A DNA stretch of 11,485 bases from contig MPNW01000871.1 in assembly GCA_011800805.1 (NCBI GenBank), positions 1 through 11,485 on the forward strand, in the 5' to 3' direction. The first letter of the stretch is position 1. Every line of letters begins with the position of its first letter. The notes under the pieces are model-generated. The model did no database searches and had not been told where the DNA came from. It was given only the letters and a program-made list of their open reading frames with translations. The stretch is from Hirudo medicinalis. Taxonomy: Eukaryota; Annelida; Clitellata; Hirudinida; Hirudinidae. Of the stretch, positions 1 through 8,653 are shown in pieces. The translations under genes and the position numbers were made by a program.

Positions 1-159
<159 letters not shown>

Positions 160-428
160 AATAAAATTAAAAAAAAAAGATGATATTGTTGTCATTGCAG
201 GAAGGAGAGGAAATGATGATGATGAAAATGACTTGGTTCGTAGTTATCGCTATAAAAAGATACAAATTATTGTTGATGTGGTGATGATGATGGTGATTGT
301 GACCTTTGAAGACCCTAAGTGCAAAGTAATTTGACATCTGTCCGACATGGAATTTTTTCAACCATTAATTGCAAAACCGAAGTTTAAAAAATATTATCGT
401 TTCGAAATGATTAAAAATGATCAAGTAC
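160..428. other. AT-rich sequence with no gene seen
   Basis: Short GAT/GATG runs lie at about 212-225 and 279-297. Frames through this stretch give low-complexity His/Asn/Ile or Met runs and carry no recognisable domain. Confidence 0.6.
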
Positions 429-507
429 AATATTAGTGAATATTTAATTTGTGATGTAAAATATTAGTGAATATTTAATTTGTGATGTAAAATATTAGTG
501 AATATTT
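429..507. repeat. 31-bp tandem repeat, about 2.5 copies
   Basis: The motif TATTAGTGAATATTTAAT recurs at 431, 462 and 493, an exact period of 31 bp. The copies are almost identical and the third is cut short after about 15 bp. The near identity points to a recent tandem duplication. No coding capacity. Confidence 0.93.
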
Positions 508-626
508 TATTCTCGAAGCATAAAAATAATTGGATCCACGAATAGATTCCCGTTCAATCCTCTTTCGACAGTTCTATTTTTGAAAGAGATTGGAAGCATT
601 TTGAAGAGATTATAACGACGCAACGG

Positions 627-985
<359 letters not shown>

Positions 986-1268
986 GCAACAACAACGTCG
1001 TAGCATCATGATAATCTTTATTTCCTTCATTTTTTTCACATTTCACATTACAAGTTGATAACAAACATCTACAAAATGTCTCGTTACAATTAATACGAAC
1101 GGTTAAAAAATGTATTGATTTAAAAAGGTTATCAACTTCAAGTTCAACTTCAGATTCTGCTTAAAGCGAGAAAGAAACGACAGAATCATCATCATCATCA
1201 TCCCAATCGTCCTAAAACTATAAGAATGATCTTTAAACTGCCTGTGATTGGTTGATTTGAATTCAAAC

Positions 1269-1393
1269 ATGGAGGCTAACTTGAACCAGTTTCGTCTGCT
1301 AACAGTGGAGGGAGAACAAGTTGCAAATGCTCAAAGAAGAGGAAGCCATGGAGATGATGTCGGGTGTCTGAGGGGGAGTCCACTCGTCAAACA
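1269..1393 (+). CDS. Exon 1 (initiator exon) of the receptor-like gene
   Basis: The ATG at 1269 sits in a good animal start context (AAACATGG), and an in-frame TGA at 1245-1247 rules out an earlier start in this exon. It encodes 41 codons plus two bases (MEANLNQFRLLTVEGEQ at the start) and ends at a strong donor, ACA/GTGAGT. There is no hydrophobic signal peptide. The two leftover bases fit the phase of the acceptor at 2171, the main reason for placing it in this gene. It matches no domain I recognise. An inverted CCAAT box (ATTGG) lies at 1247-1251, too close to the ATG to read with confidence as a promoter element. Confidence 0.5.
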
Positions 1394-4300
1394 GTGAGTT
1401 GTTCATGATTCAACTTTTATTGCTTTTCTTCTCATGTTGTTGTACTACAATGACAATGTAATGTTGTGTACAGTCTTCAATGTAATGTTACTGTACTTAC
1501 ATCAATGTTACGTTGTACTGTCATCAATGTAATGTTGTTGTACCGCCGTCAATGTAATGTTATTGCACTCACGTCAATGTAATGTTATTGCACTCACGTC
1601 GATGTAATGTTATTGCACTCACGTCGATGTAATGTTATTGTACTCATATCGATGTAACATTGTTGTATCAATATAATGTTGTTGTTGTACTGTAATCAAT
1701 GCAATGTCAATGCTACTGTCATCAATACTATATCATTAACTATGCCAATTAATGTTAATCAACATTCAATAAATAACCGGTAACAATATGTTATTTACAG
1801 GCAAATGATTGTAATTAATTGAAAGTGTTCTAAATATTAGACTTAGATTATAATTTATTGATCTGTTTCTGACATATAATATTCTGACAACGAATTATTT
1901 TAAAATTCGTTTGAAGTATGAAATTGTTGGAATCTCACGGTGCTGCTTCACAAATCTTCACAAATCGAATTAATATTCGAATATCATTTTATAGCAGAAC
2001 GGAAATAAAATACATAACTTATGATAAATATAACTTATAAAATAAATACGTTATAAAATAAATAACTTGTAATAAATTTAACTTATAAAATACTTTTTAA
2101 AACACAATCCAGTAGAACAATTTGTAACAAACCAATAAAAACACTTCAATCAAAACTTAAACATCGACAGCCGATTGGTCTACGAAGATTGTCCGTACTT
2201 CGATTCTTCAAAGAGCAACAAAACCAACGACAAACTCCGCAAAACGTCGTCGACTCGTTCGAAAGACCGCCTCTCCTGCCAGCTGCACACGTCCCTCTCC
2301 CACGAACCTGCCATTTGCGACCACCCACATCACCATCATCGTCGTCATCATCAATTCTGTCGCCACTTGAGAGGCATCAGCTCCACTTTTCAAGTTAAGT
2401 CGAGACCTCGATCGCAGTCCAATCGTCAGTTGCCGCTACTGCGAGACGCCGACGACGCCGCCGACGACGACAGCAGAAGTTCGAGACGTTCCCTGCCGCT
2501 TTCAGAGGAATCTGAAGCCTTGTTGCTGCAGATTTCCTGCCGACAAAAAACTCCACAAGATGGCTTCCCTGGACCCCAGAAACGAATTAGTGAAAAGGAT
2601 TCACCGGAAGAAGACCAAGAAACTCCAGTTCTGGAAGTTCAAGAAAGAATTGAAGATGAAAGGAAGATGAGAGGAGAAGAGAGTTTGATCAGCAGCATCA
2701 AGTCCCTCGAAAAGACGATGATCCTTCACTGCCAGTTGCTGAGCAAAAGACTCGGAAGAGAAAGAACTACCACTCAACAGAAATTCAGCGGAGACTCAAA
2801 ACATCATCATAATCATAATCCAGTCAACCAATCATCGCTGGCCCACGTGACCCCGAAGACGAACATTCGATTGGATAAAGTGAGTTAAAAATATAACCAT
2901 TGGCTTGAATGATGAATATTTTGTGAGAATGAGGTCTGGTTTGTGATGATGTGATTCGATTAATAATTATTATTCATTAATATTTTAGTGTGTCCGATAA
3001 TAAATAAAAGTAAAAAAAATAGATGTTGATCCATTTCAATATAGCTTATAAAATACTTTATAAAATAAAACATTTTGCAATTAATTAAAACTTATTTATA
3101 TCACAATTCAACAAATAAATATTTTATCATGTAATACTAATATTATGCGATATTGTAATTTCTGCCATATTTTTTCAAGAAGACTTTTTATTTCACTTCT
3201 TCAAATAAAAAAACTTTTTCGCATAAAATCTTTCTAATACTTTTTACTTTGGGTACTTTCCAATCAAGCTGTGGATTGCAAAGTGATAAAGTGGCTCAAG
3301 TCACAAAACCTTAAAATGAACTCAATTTTTTTTTTCAATCAAGAAATATTTTTAATGAAAACATTTAATTCACACTTTATTTTAAATTTGATTGGTGTTG
3401 ATATAATGACTATTAAATAATGTAATAGCAAATTATAATTATGAATTATAAATATATAATTTTTCATAATTTGTGATTGTAATTATATTTAGACACTGTT
3501 TAAAAGTTGCAATTATCTTAACAAGTTATTTAATAATATTATTAACTATTTTATTATCCTAATTAATGACAAGTCTTCAACCCTTCTTTCTGAGCTTCGG
3601 CCATTTTGTGACATTTTGTTTTGTCTTAAACGTTCAATAAAAACTGAAATATATTTTTAGATGTCAACACCTAGCATGATAAGAACAACAATTACTTATC
3701 AGTATAAAATAAAGCAATTGTAATATAATTATCAACAGATTAACAACAGACTAATACAAAACGTTAACTACTGTGCCCTACAAGTTTGGACTGATATTTT
3801 TAATCAATACTTCTTAGCATTAGAGAAAACCTTTGACCTTCCGACCTTTGGTTTTCAGGGTTCAAAGTTCATAGCCGTCGAAACCTTCCATTGCTAAGTT
3901 GTTTGCATTTTTCAGCGCAAGTTTCCAAGTCTAAAAATAACTCATGTGGAAAACAATCTCAGAACAACTTCTCGGAAATGTTTTCCTATATTTACGATCA
4001 CCACTTCATCTACCAACGTAGATGTAACTTCCAATGTATCTTCAAATGTAACTTCCAATGTATCTTCAAATGTAACTTCCAATGTCCAATGTGTTGTAAC
4101 TCGCAATTAGTCGATTATACCAAGACACTAAAGGACAACTACTTTATTCACCAAGTATCCATGCTACCTCATACACACAACTTGGACTAGAACGAACAAA
4201 GGGGAAGTTGCCGCTCCTAGCTCCTACATGATAGTTCAGTGCGCATGTCATCCACAACACAATGTATCTTCGAATGTTCTCATTAAGGGGTTCGACATGT

Positions 4301-7300
4301 GGATTTAAAATGTGGATCGACACGCAAAATAGCGAGTCTTAAAGATGGGGTGATCTCATGTGCTGGATTCCATTCTTCTGACAGTAATCTTGGAACTCCA
4401 TGACTGTGAACTGTGTCCCAGAGTTCGAAACGAGCACCTTTGGGTATCCCTGCTGTGCGAGAATCCTACCTAGCTCTTTGATTGTTGCGGTGGTCGTTGA
4501 AGTTCTCATCTGCACAACTTCAGGCCACTTGGAGAAGGCACCAACCACGATGAGAAACATCATTCCTTCCATCAGTCCGGCAAAATCAATATGGATCCTC
4601 TCCGGAGCACAATCAGGTTTCGGCCATGGTGACAATTCATTCCTGACAGGCATCGTTGCAGCTAGCTGACATGAATTGCAAAGCTTCTCCTTCACTGTCC
4701 CTGTCAATTCCTTGCCAATAAACGTACCTCCGAGCCAGCATCTTCACAACTCGGTTTCGCAGGATGGAACCACAGCACGTGTTCCCATGGAGAGTGCACC
4801 TTCACAGACAGACAGGTCTGCAGAACGACTGTGGAAGGCGTTTAAGGTCGATCCAGCCCGGAACTTTGGCCATTGGCGTGTACAATCGCCTTCTATGTGC
4901 CGTTCGGGAAGCAATGAGAAATTATAGCTCCCACTCCATAGTCACACATGTCCGTAGCAACGACTATGTTCAGGGTCGAAGTGCGTCAACAACAGATCTG
5001 ACTTTCTTGAGTTTCTCTAGAACCTTCTGGTGCTCTGCAGTCCACACGAATTTGTCTTCCCTTTCTAGATCAACCAACGGGCCTCTCATTGAACGTATCT
5101 CAGGTACGAAAGACGAGTAGCAGCTGATGCTGCCTAAGAACGACTTCAGCTGCTTGGGGTCCTTAGGCGCTGGCATCTCAACAATCGTTTGAATTTTCTC
5201 AGGGTCTGATCGACGGCCATCTCTTGACACCACATGCCCCAAGAAGTTGATTTCTGATTTTGCGAAGGAACATTTCTCCATCCTGAAGCGAAATCCACAA
5301 TCAGCGATTCGTGTAAACAAAGCCTGGACATTGCTGTTGTGTTCCTCCAGCGTAGATTCAGTCACAATGACATCATCTAAATATGCTGCATAACCTTCAA
5401 GTCCTATGATCATCCGATCCATGGCTTCTTGGAAAATGCCAGGTGCGCATTTGAATATAGTCTCTGAATATAGTCTCTGGCACTGAAACAGGCTTTGTGA
5501 GCGTTGATTGTCACCAGTTCCTTCGAGTCGACTTCCATCTGCAGGTATGCATCAGCAAAGTCGATCTGAGTGAACCATGCGCCTTGGTTCAGACGAGCAA
5601 AGATTTCATCGGTGCATCTCTAATGCTTCGTTGAGCCCTGACTTGAAATCAGCGCAGATCCTGACTGATCCTGACGTTCCAGCTCTGCATTCACTGCTTC
5701 TTCCCGAGCAAATGGAATCTTCCTCTGTCAGCAGAAGATTTGACGTGTGCCCTGTTTGAGTAATAGCTGCTCCTTCGTCTTGCATTTCTCCAACTCCTCT
5801 CTGATGACATCTGGAAACCTTCCAGCCAAAACTTTGGCAAGATGTCTCCCTTCTTCCTCTGGCTTCTGTTCAATCTTGCAGCAAATGACATTGAAGGCCT
5901 TCAGAAGAGGTAGAAGTTGGCTCATCCACTCGATGCTCAGCAGCTGTTCGATATTTTCAGCCACATAGCAGCGAGCATGGCCTGAATGTCCGCAGGTGAA
6001 CATCAAATTGACCCAGGACTTCAATCGGAGTTCCGTTTGCAGCACCCAGTGATGTTGTCGTTTTCTCAAGAGTCGGTGAACCTATCTGTACCCAGGCCTC
6101 TCTGTTGATTACTGTGACATCTGCACCAGAATCGAGCTGCATCCCAACTTTGGTCTCACCAAAGCTGACTTCCGAGTACCTCCGATTAGCCTTGAAATTG
6201 ATTGAACGTCTGGTGCAACAAGGAGTTCCTTCAATCTTCTTAATCCTAGGTTGTGTTGTTGAACCTCTTTTGCTAGGGAGATTCTGTCGATTCTTCTTCC
6301 TCTGGTTGCCTCTCTGGACTGTATTGAAAGCGTGGTGTATCGTGGCATCCACTATGTCTGAATCTTTCTTAAGACCGATGATACTTTCCGACTCATTGAC
6401 CAAGTCCGCCAGCGTGCACCCTTCTTGTTTCTCAAGCTTCGATAACAATCTGGTTCTAATGTCTGCATATTTGGTTCCTTGCAACGCAGAGATGTAAATG
6501 AGGCATTTAAAATTCTCCTTTGTTAAGGAATCAAACTGGACCAATGCAACCATTCTTTTAAACGGAGTTTCCTGAAGGTGAGATTACCGATCGCTAACCT
6601 CATGACATCAATCCTCCTCCTGAAGACTGAGATCTTGTCTCCGAGCATATCTTCTAAAACCTCCTTGGTTTCTTCGTAAGATATGAATGTGATCATCACT
6701 CAATTGTGATATGAATGTGATCAATGCTTAATTGTGATCAACACTCAATTGTCTGATCATAAAAAAAACATAATAGCATTTATAATATTAAAATTTTGGA
6801 AGCAAGCAATAACGTGAATATTAATGGCCATATTATGAATATTTAATTTGATGCAATGTAATGCAATTAATAATTAAATATGTAATCTAAATATCATTCA
6901 AACATTCAAACGTTAACATGAAAAATATTGAAGTTGTCCGAAACATTTGCTCAATTGTCATTGGTCATTGGATTTCCATAAACATCTTGACAGCCAATTA
7001 AATATTTTAGATTGATTTGTATCAGTAAATATTTATTTTTTTTAAATCCATTATTAATTAATGGTTATTTACCTACAAATTAACAATTAATTTGCAAAAG
7101 CGAGCAGCAGAAATAGCATTAAATCATTCACAACCACCTCGCATCCACATTTGCAAATCATTTTCTTGCAATAAATTCTTGCGGGTAATTTATTCCTCCG
7201 TTGAAAGACACAGAAATGTCTGACTATCTGCTTTTGATCGAAACAGTATTTGATCACCTTGTTGTTATTATTGTTGTTGTTATTTTTTTGCTGTTAAATA

Positions 7301-8653
7301 TTTGCATTTGTTACATTAACAACAACAGCAGCAGCAGCAGCAACAATAATAATAACAACAATAGTAACAATAATTAATTATTAAAATAATTTATTTCTGA
7401 ACAAGTCACAAGTTAAAACCCACCCCAGGTGAGCGTGTACATGAGGGTCATATTTCTGAAGATCGGAGAGATTGACACGATGAAGGAGAACTTCATGGCA
7501 GACGCTTTCATTCAGGCGAGATGGAGGGAACCTGCACTTGATGAACTCCAGAGCCAGGTAAATGTGAGTGGCCAGATAATTGAACTCAATTGACTTGTTT
7601 TAATTTCAATCGTTCAATCATTTCAACCACTTGAATGTTTAGATGAAGCTTTGTTGTTGAAACATGGTGTTGAATTGGTGTTGGATGAATTAAATGTGCG
7701 ATTTCTTTGTAATACAATCGAATTTATTGAAAAAGATTGTAAAGCTGATTTGTAGAGCATCAAATATACGAATAAAGAAATTCAAATTTTGATAGCAATT
7801 GTTGGATGCATTTACGAAATGGTGTTCATTAAATGGTGCTTATAATCCTAAATCCTTATAATCCTTATAATCCTAAAATTGAATTGAAAATAAAATTGAA
7901 TATCCAAATCACGCTTAATTGTTACAATTCAGCTAAAAATTTTCAGGTTTATTAAAAGGTGCAAAAGTGTTTCTTAAGTAAATGAATAAAATATAAATAA
8001 TATTGAATTTCTTTTCAATTTATTTATTTATTTGTAAATTTGATTTATTTGCAATTTGTTTGATTAATAATTAGCGTGGAATATCTGCTAAATATTGACG
8101 ATTTAGAGCATTAGCGATAAAATAAATAAAACTGTTATTATTAGGAAGGTGTTGATGTTCAATGCAGGTGTTGCTATGTAAATCATTTCATGAGGTCGAT
8201 CGGTGATAACCTTTGAAATAATAATAATATCAACAATATAATGTCATAAAATAATTATAGTTAATAGTGTATTATTTACCATTTAATAATTAATACTCAA
8301 ATAATTAATAAATAATTCAAATAAATATTTGTTAAGCAAATAATTTATTAATTAATCTATTAAATAAGAATAATCACATTAATAAGCTAATAAAAATGTA
8401 GTAACAGAATTATAATAATAACAATTTACATCGTCATCAGCTCCTCAGTGCTCAGAGTTTGGAGGACATAGAATGGGACAAGTACTGGAACCCCAAGTTG
8501 TACGTTGAAAATAATTTGGGGGAACCTAAGGAGACCATCTGGCAGACTGTCAGTTACGGGTTGAAAGGTGAAGCCACAGTTTACGAGAGGAGGAGGATCA
8601 AGGGATGCTTCCTGGAGAACCTGGAACTTGATGATTTTCCGTTCGACACTCAG
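1269..8653 (+). CDS. Pentameric ligand-gated ion channel-like gene, 5' part, four exons, 3' end missing
   Basis: The gene model joins 1269-1393, 2171-2879, 7429-7557 and 8456-8653: 1161 bases, 387 codons, with compatible phase at all three junctions. Residues 279-387 resemble the N-terminal half of the extracellular ligand-binding domain of Cys-loop receptors, which form five-subunit channels in the plasma membrane. Landmarks are RWREPALD (309-316), the WNPKLYVEN loop-A-like stretch (332-340) and FPFDTQ (382-387). The rest of the binding domain and the four membrane helices must lie beyond the last exon seen. Residues 1-278 are not receptor-like. The ligand and ion selectivity cannot be told. 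Confidence is high for exons 3 and 4, moderate for exon 2 and lower for exon 1. Exons 1 and 2 might belong to a different transcript. Confidence 0.7.
1448..1735. repeat. About 25-bp minisatellite in intron 1
   Basis: A degenerate unit of roughly 25 bp, with core TCAATGTAATGTTATTG followed by CACTCACG or a variant, recurs about ten times. The three units from about 1572 to 1645 are nearly identical, while those at both ends have diverged. It starts about 55 bp after the exon 1 splice donor. Confidence 0.9.
1736..2170. other. AT-rich end of intron 1
   Basis: Strongly AT-rich, with loosely repeated AACTTATAAAATAAAT-type units at about 2013-2095. No coding signal is seen. The acceptor used for exon 2 (ATCGACAG/CC, ending at 2170) has a poor pyrimidine tract, which weakens the exon 1-2 link. 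The better-looking TTTACAG ending at 1800 leads straight into stop codons. Confidence 0.55.
2171..2879 (+). CDS. Exon 2: low-complexity, His/Asp-rich and coiled-coil segment
   Basis: This 709-bp exon is clearly more GC-rich than its surroundings and encodes residues 42-278. In order it shows a basic, Ser/Lys-rich start, a His-rich run (about 91-102, PHHHHRRHH), an acidic run DADDAADDDS (134-143), a Glu/Lys-rich stretch likely to form a coiled coil (about 192-237), and a second His/Asn run (about 252-258). It ends VTPKTNIRLDK at a strong donor, AAA/GTGAGT, in phase 0. The frame is open back to 2139. The last residues fit the lead-in to the first strand of a receptor domain, which supports joining it to exon 3. 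No known domain is seen in the exon itself, and most of it is probably disordered. Confidence 0.65.
2880..4022. other. First part of intron 2, no gene seen
   Basis: AT-rich non-coding sequence without long frames, repeats of note or RNA signatures that I can recognise. A slightly less AT-rich stretch at about 3555-3900 holds two GACCTTCCG/GACCTTT-like words but no coding pattern. Confidence 0.6.
4023..4086. repeat. 24-bp tandem repeat, about 2.6 copies
   Basis: The unit TGTAACTTCCAATGTATC plus TTCAAA starts at 4023, 4047 and 4071. The third copy breaks off after CCAATG. The pattern picks up again at 4265 (TATCTTCGAATG) on the far side of the solo LTR, so the LTR went into this array. Confidence 0.92.
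4087..4264 (-). mobile_element. Solo LTR with 5-bp target-site duplication
   Basis: The 168 bp from 4092 to 4259 begin TGTTGT and end ACAACA on both strands, the perfect short inverted ends (TG...CA) usual for a long terminal repeat. CAATG lies directly on each side (4087-4091 and 4260-4264), a 5-bp target duplication of the size made by Ty3/Gypsy-type integrases. Taking out the LTR and one CAATG rejoins the flanks into the 24-bp repeat pattern (CCAATG/TATCTTCGAATG). On the - strand an AATAAA precedes a GT/T-rich stretch, so transcription was probably leftward. No internal sequence remains, so it is a solo LTR left by recombination. A short stand-alone element of the TRIM type is less likely. 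Confidence 0.88.
4339..4760 (-). pseudogene. Integrase remnant (zinc finger and core), truncated
   Basis: An H2C2-type zinc region is split over two frames: LARRYVYWQGIDRD, then after a frameshift the frame at 4339-4707 with CNSCQLA. The RNase H-fold core follows with HIDFAG, holding the first catalytic Asp. The second catalytic position reads VSNSGTQF where the family usually has an Asp (VSDNGTQF), so the DDE triad is broken. A stop follows shortly after MRSPHL, before the catalytic Glu. The homology then ends near 4330. Confidence 0.88.
4840..4990 (-). pseudogene. RNase H fragment of the Gypsy-like element
   Basis: In another frame the sequence reads VVATDMCDYGVGAIIS, the first strand of a retroelement RNase H with its catalytic Asp. 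An in-frame TAG at about 4905 and a large deletion follow: only about 40 codons remain of the usual 120 or so before sequence resembling the integrase zinc region begins. Confidence 0.72.
4970..5422 (-). pseudogene. Reverse transcriptase palm and thumb with YLDD
   Basis: A 150-codon open frame contains the RT active-site box AAYLDDVIV (YXDD type), the LGHVVSRDG motif of the thumb, and the SFLGSISCYSSFVP stretch typical of Ty3/Gypsy RT. It ends at the RT-RNase H hinge (FVWTAEHQ). This is the best preserved part of pol. The frame is lost at its end, where RNase H should begin. Confidence 0.92.
5423..5727 (-). pseudogene. Reverse transcriptase fingers and palm, motif A region
   Basis: Two pieces are readable. 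Near 5650-5725 lies the RT N-terminal helix (FAREEAVNAELE) followed by the ICADFK-type finger sequence after an internal deletion. About 5490-5640 carries the palm with catalytic motif A, QIDFADAYLQ (5539-5568), whose first Asp would bind metal. Just downstream a 13-bp direct repeat, GAATATAGTCTCT on the + strand (two copies at about 5454-5480), seems to have disrupted the segment leading to the YLDD motif. Confidence 0.82.
5728..6010 (-). pseudogene. Protease-RT linker of the Gypsy-like element
   Basis: After a frameshift near 6000, the frame at 5728-6069 carries the end of the protease (about from MFTCGHSGHARCYVAE) and a linker with the FPDV motif (GRFPDV) usually found just before reverse transcriptase in Ty3/Gypsy polyproteins. 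It ends at an in-frame TGA; recognisable RT sequence (KIPFAREEAVNAELER) follows. Confidence 0.75.
5957..6680 (-). pseudogene. Gag C-terminal part and aspartic protease of the Gypsy-like element
   Basis: The open frame at 5957-6553 begins in a gag capsid-like region and reaches a retropepsin-type protease with catalytic motif LDSGAD at about codon 138, followed by the expected hydrophobic strand and LGQFDV. Gag homology goes on upstream to about 6680 in another frame (VFRRRIDVMRLAIG), so a frameshift lies near 6560-6580. No CCHC zinc knuckle is visible between gag and protease, where one is usual, so it was probably deleted. After LGQFDV the true continuation is in another frame. Retropepsins work as dimers and cut the polyprotein; this copy is broken. 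Confidence 0.87.
6681..6755. repeat. 28-bp tandem repeat, about 2.6 copies
   Basis: The unit ATATGAATGTGATCA plus a variable part and CAATTGTG starts at 6681 and 6709, with a shorter copy at about 6737. It lies right against the point where the gag homology ends, so it may mark the break between retroelement and host sequence. Confidence 0.85.
6756..7254. other. Later part of intron 2, no gene seen
   Basis: AT-rich, with only short open frames and no domain match. Nothing else recognised. Confidence 0.55.
7255..7376. repeat. Inverted pair of TTG/TTA and CAA/TAA trinucleotide tracts
   Basis: A TTGTTATTATTGTTGTTGTT tract (about 7260-7281) is followed by a matching AACAACAACAGCAGCAGCAG to AATAATAACAACAATAG tract (about 7317-7372). 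The arms are roughly complementary around a 35-nt AT-rich middle and could fold into a long hairpin in the transcript. The second arm ends about 55 bp before the exon 3 acceptor. Confidence 0.8.
7429..7557 (+). CDS. Exon 3: start of the ligand-binding domain
   Basis: Forty-three codons in phase 0 at both ends, after the acceptor ACCCACCCCAG (ending at 7428). VSVYMRVIFLKIGEID (279-294) fits the first beta strand of a Cys-loop receptor domain, and FIQARWREPALD (305-316) fits the conserved strand with the W-R-D/E-x-x-L pattern. Two donors are possible: CAG/GTAAAT at 7558 and AAT/GTGAGT at 7564, which would add two codons (VN). Both keep the frame. Beyond them the frame reaches a TGA, so this is a spliced exon. 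Confidence 0.85.
7558..8455. other. Intron 3, no feature recognised
   Basis: AT-rich sequence with a small CTTATAATCCTAAA-type repeat at about 7847-7877 and many AATAATTAAT runs. No coding or RNA signal seen. Confidence 0.6.
8456..8653 (+). CDS. Exon 4: ligand-binding domain up to FPFDTQ
   Basis: Sixty-six codons in phase 0 between CTCAG (ending at 8455) and the donor CAG/GTCGGT at 8654. It encodes SLEDIEWDKYW, the loop-A-like WNPKLYVEN (332-340), IWQTVSY, then VYERRRIKGC and LENLELDDFPFDTQ (374-387). FPFDTQ is the turn at the heart of the Cys loop, with the family's invariant Pro at 383. At the position of the first loop cysteine, seven residues before FPFD, there is Glu375. The only nearby Cys is 372, three residues too early. 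An alternative in-frame acceptor at 8440/8441 would add five codons (LLSAQ). The second half of the loop lies in an exon not seen here. Confidence 0.9.

Larger units (their letters stand above)
4320..6680 (-). pseudogene. Decayed Ty3/Gypsy-like gag-pol retrotransposon
   Basis: Read leftward on the - strand, the order is gag, aspartic protease, reverse transcriptase, RNase H remnant, integrase, which is the Ty3/Gypsy order (in Ty1/Copia the integrase comes before the reverse transcriptase). The frame changes many times and stop codons and internal deletions are present, so it cannot be active. It lies antisense in intron 2 of the receptor-like gene. I see no flanking LTR pair and no primer-binding site. 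The nearby solo LTR has its own target duplication, so it is a separate insertion. The parts are listed individually. Confidence 0.9.

Noticed and set aside
1448..1735. CRISPR-like array
   Set aside because: The units are contiguous and degenerate with no unique spacers, in a eukaryotic intron: a minisatellite.
2146..2398. Short frames on both strands within exon 2
   Set aside because: The frame chosen for exon 2 is the longest, is open to a strong donor, and meets the neighbouring exons in phase.
3858..3880. Pol III B-box-like GGTTCAAAGTTC on the + strand
   Set aside because: No A box at a fitting distance upstream and no tRNA arm that pairs.
3891..4190. 99-codon + strand frame with Cys-rich repeats
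   Set aside because: It runs through the 24-bp repeat straight into the solo LTR, and no domain or splice signal supports it.
4400..6497. Several + strand frames of 60-130 codons opposite the retroelement
   Set aside because: They are antisense shadows of the gag-pol remnant on the - strand, which shows real motifs (LDSGAD, DFADAY, YLDD).
4087..6680. Reading the solo LTR as the 3' LTR of the Gypsy remnant
   Set aside because: The LTR has its own CAATG duplication on both sides and host tandem repeat on both flanks, so it went in by itself.
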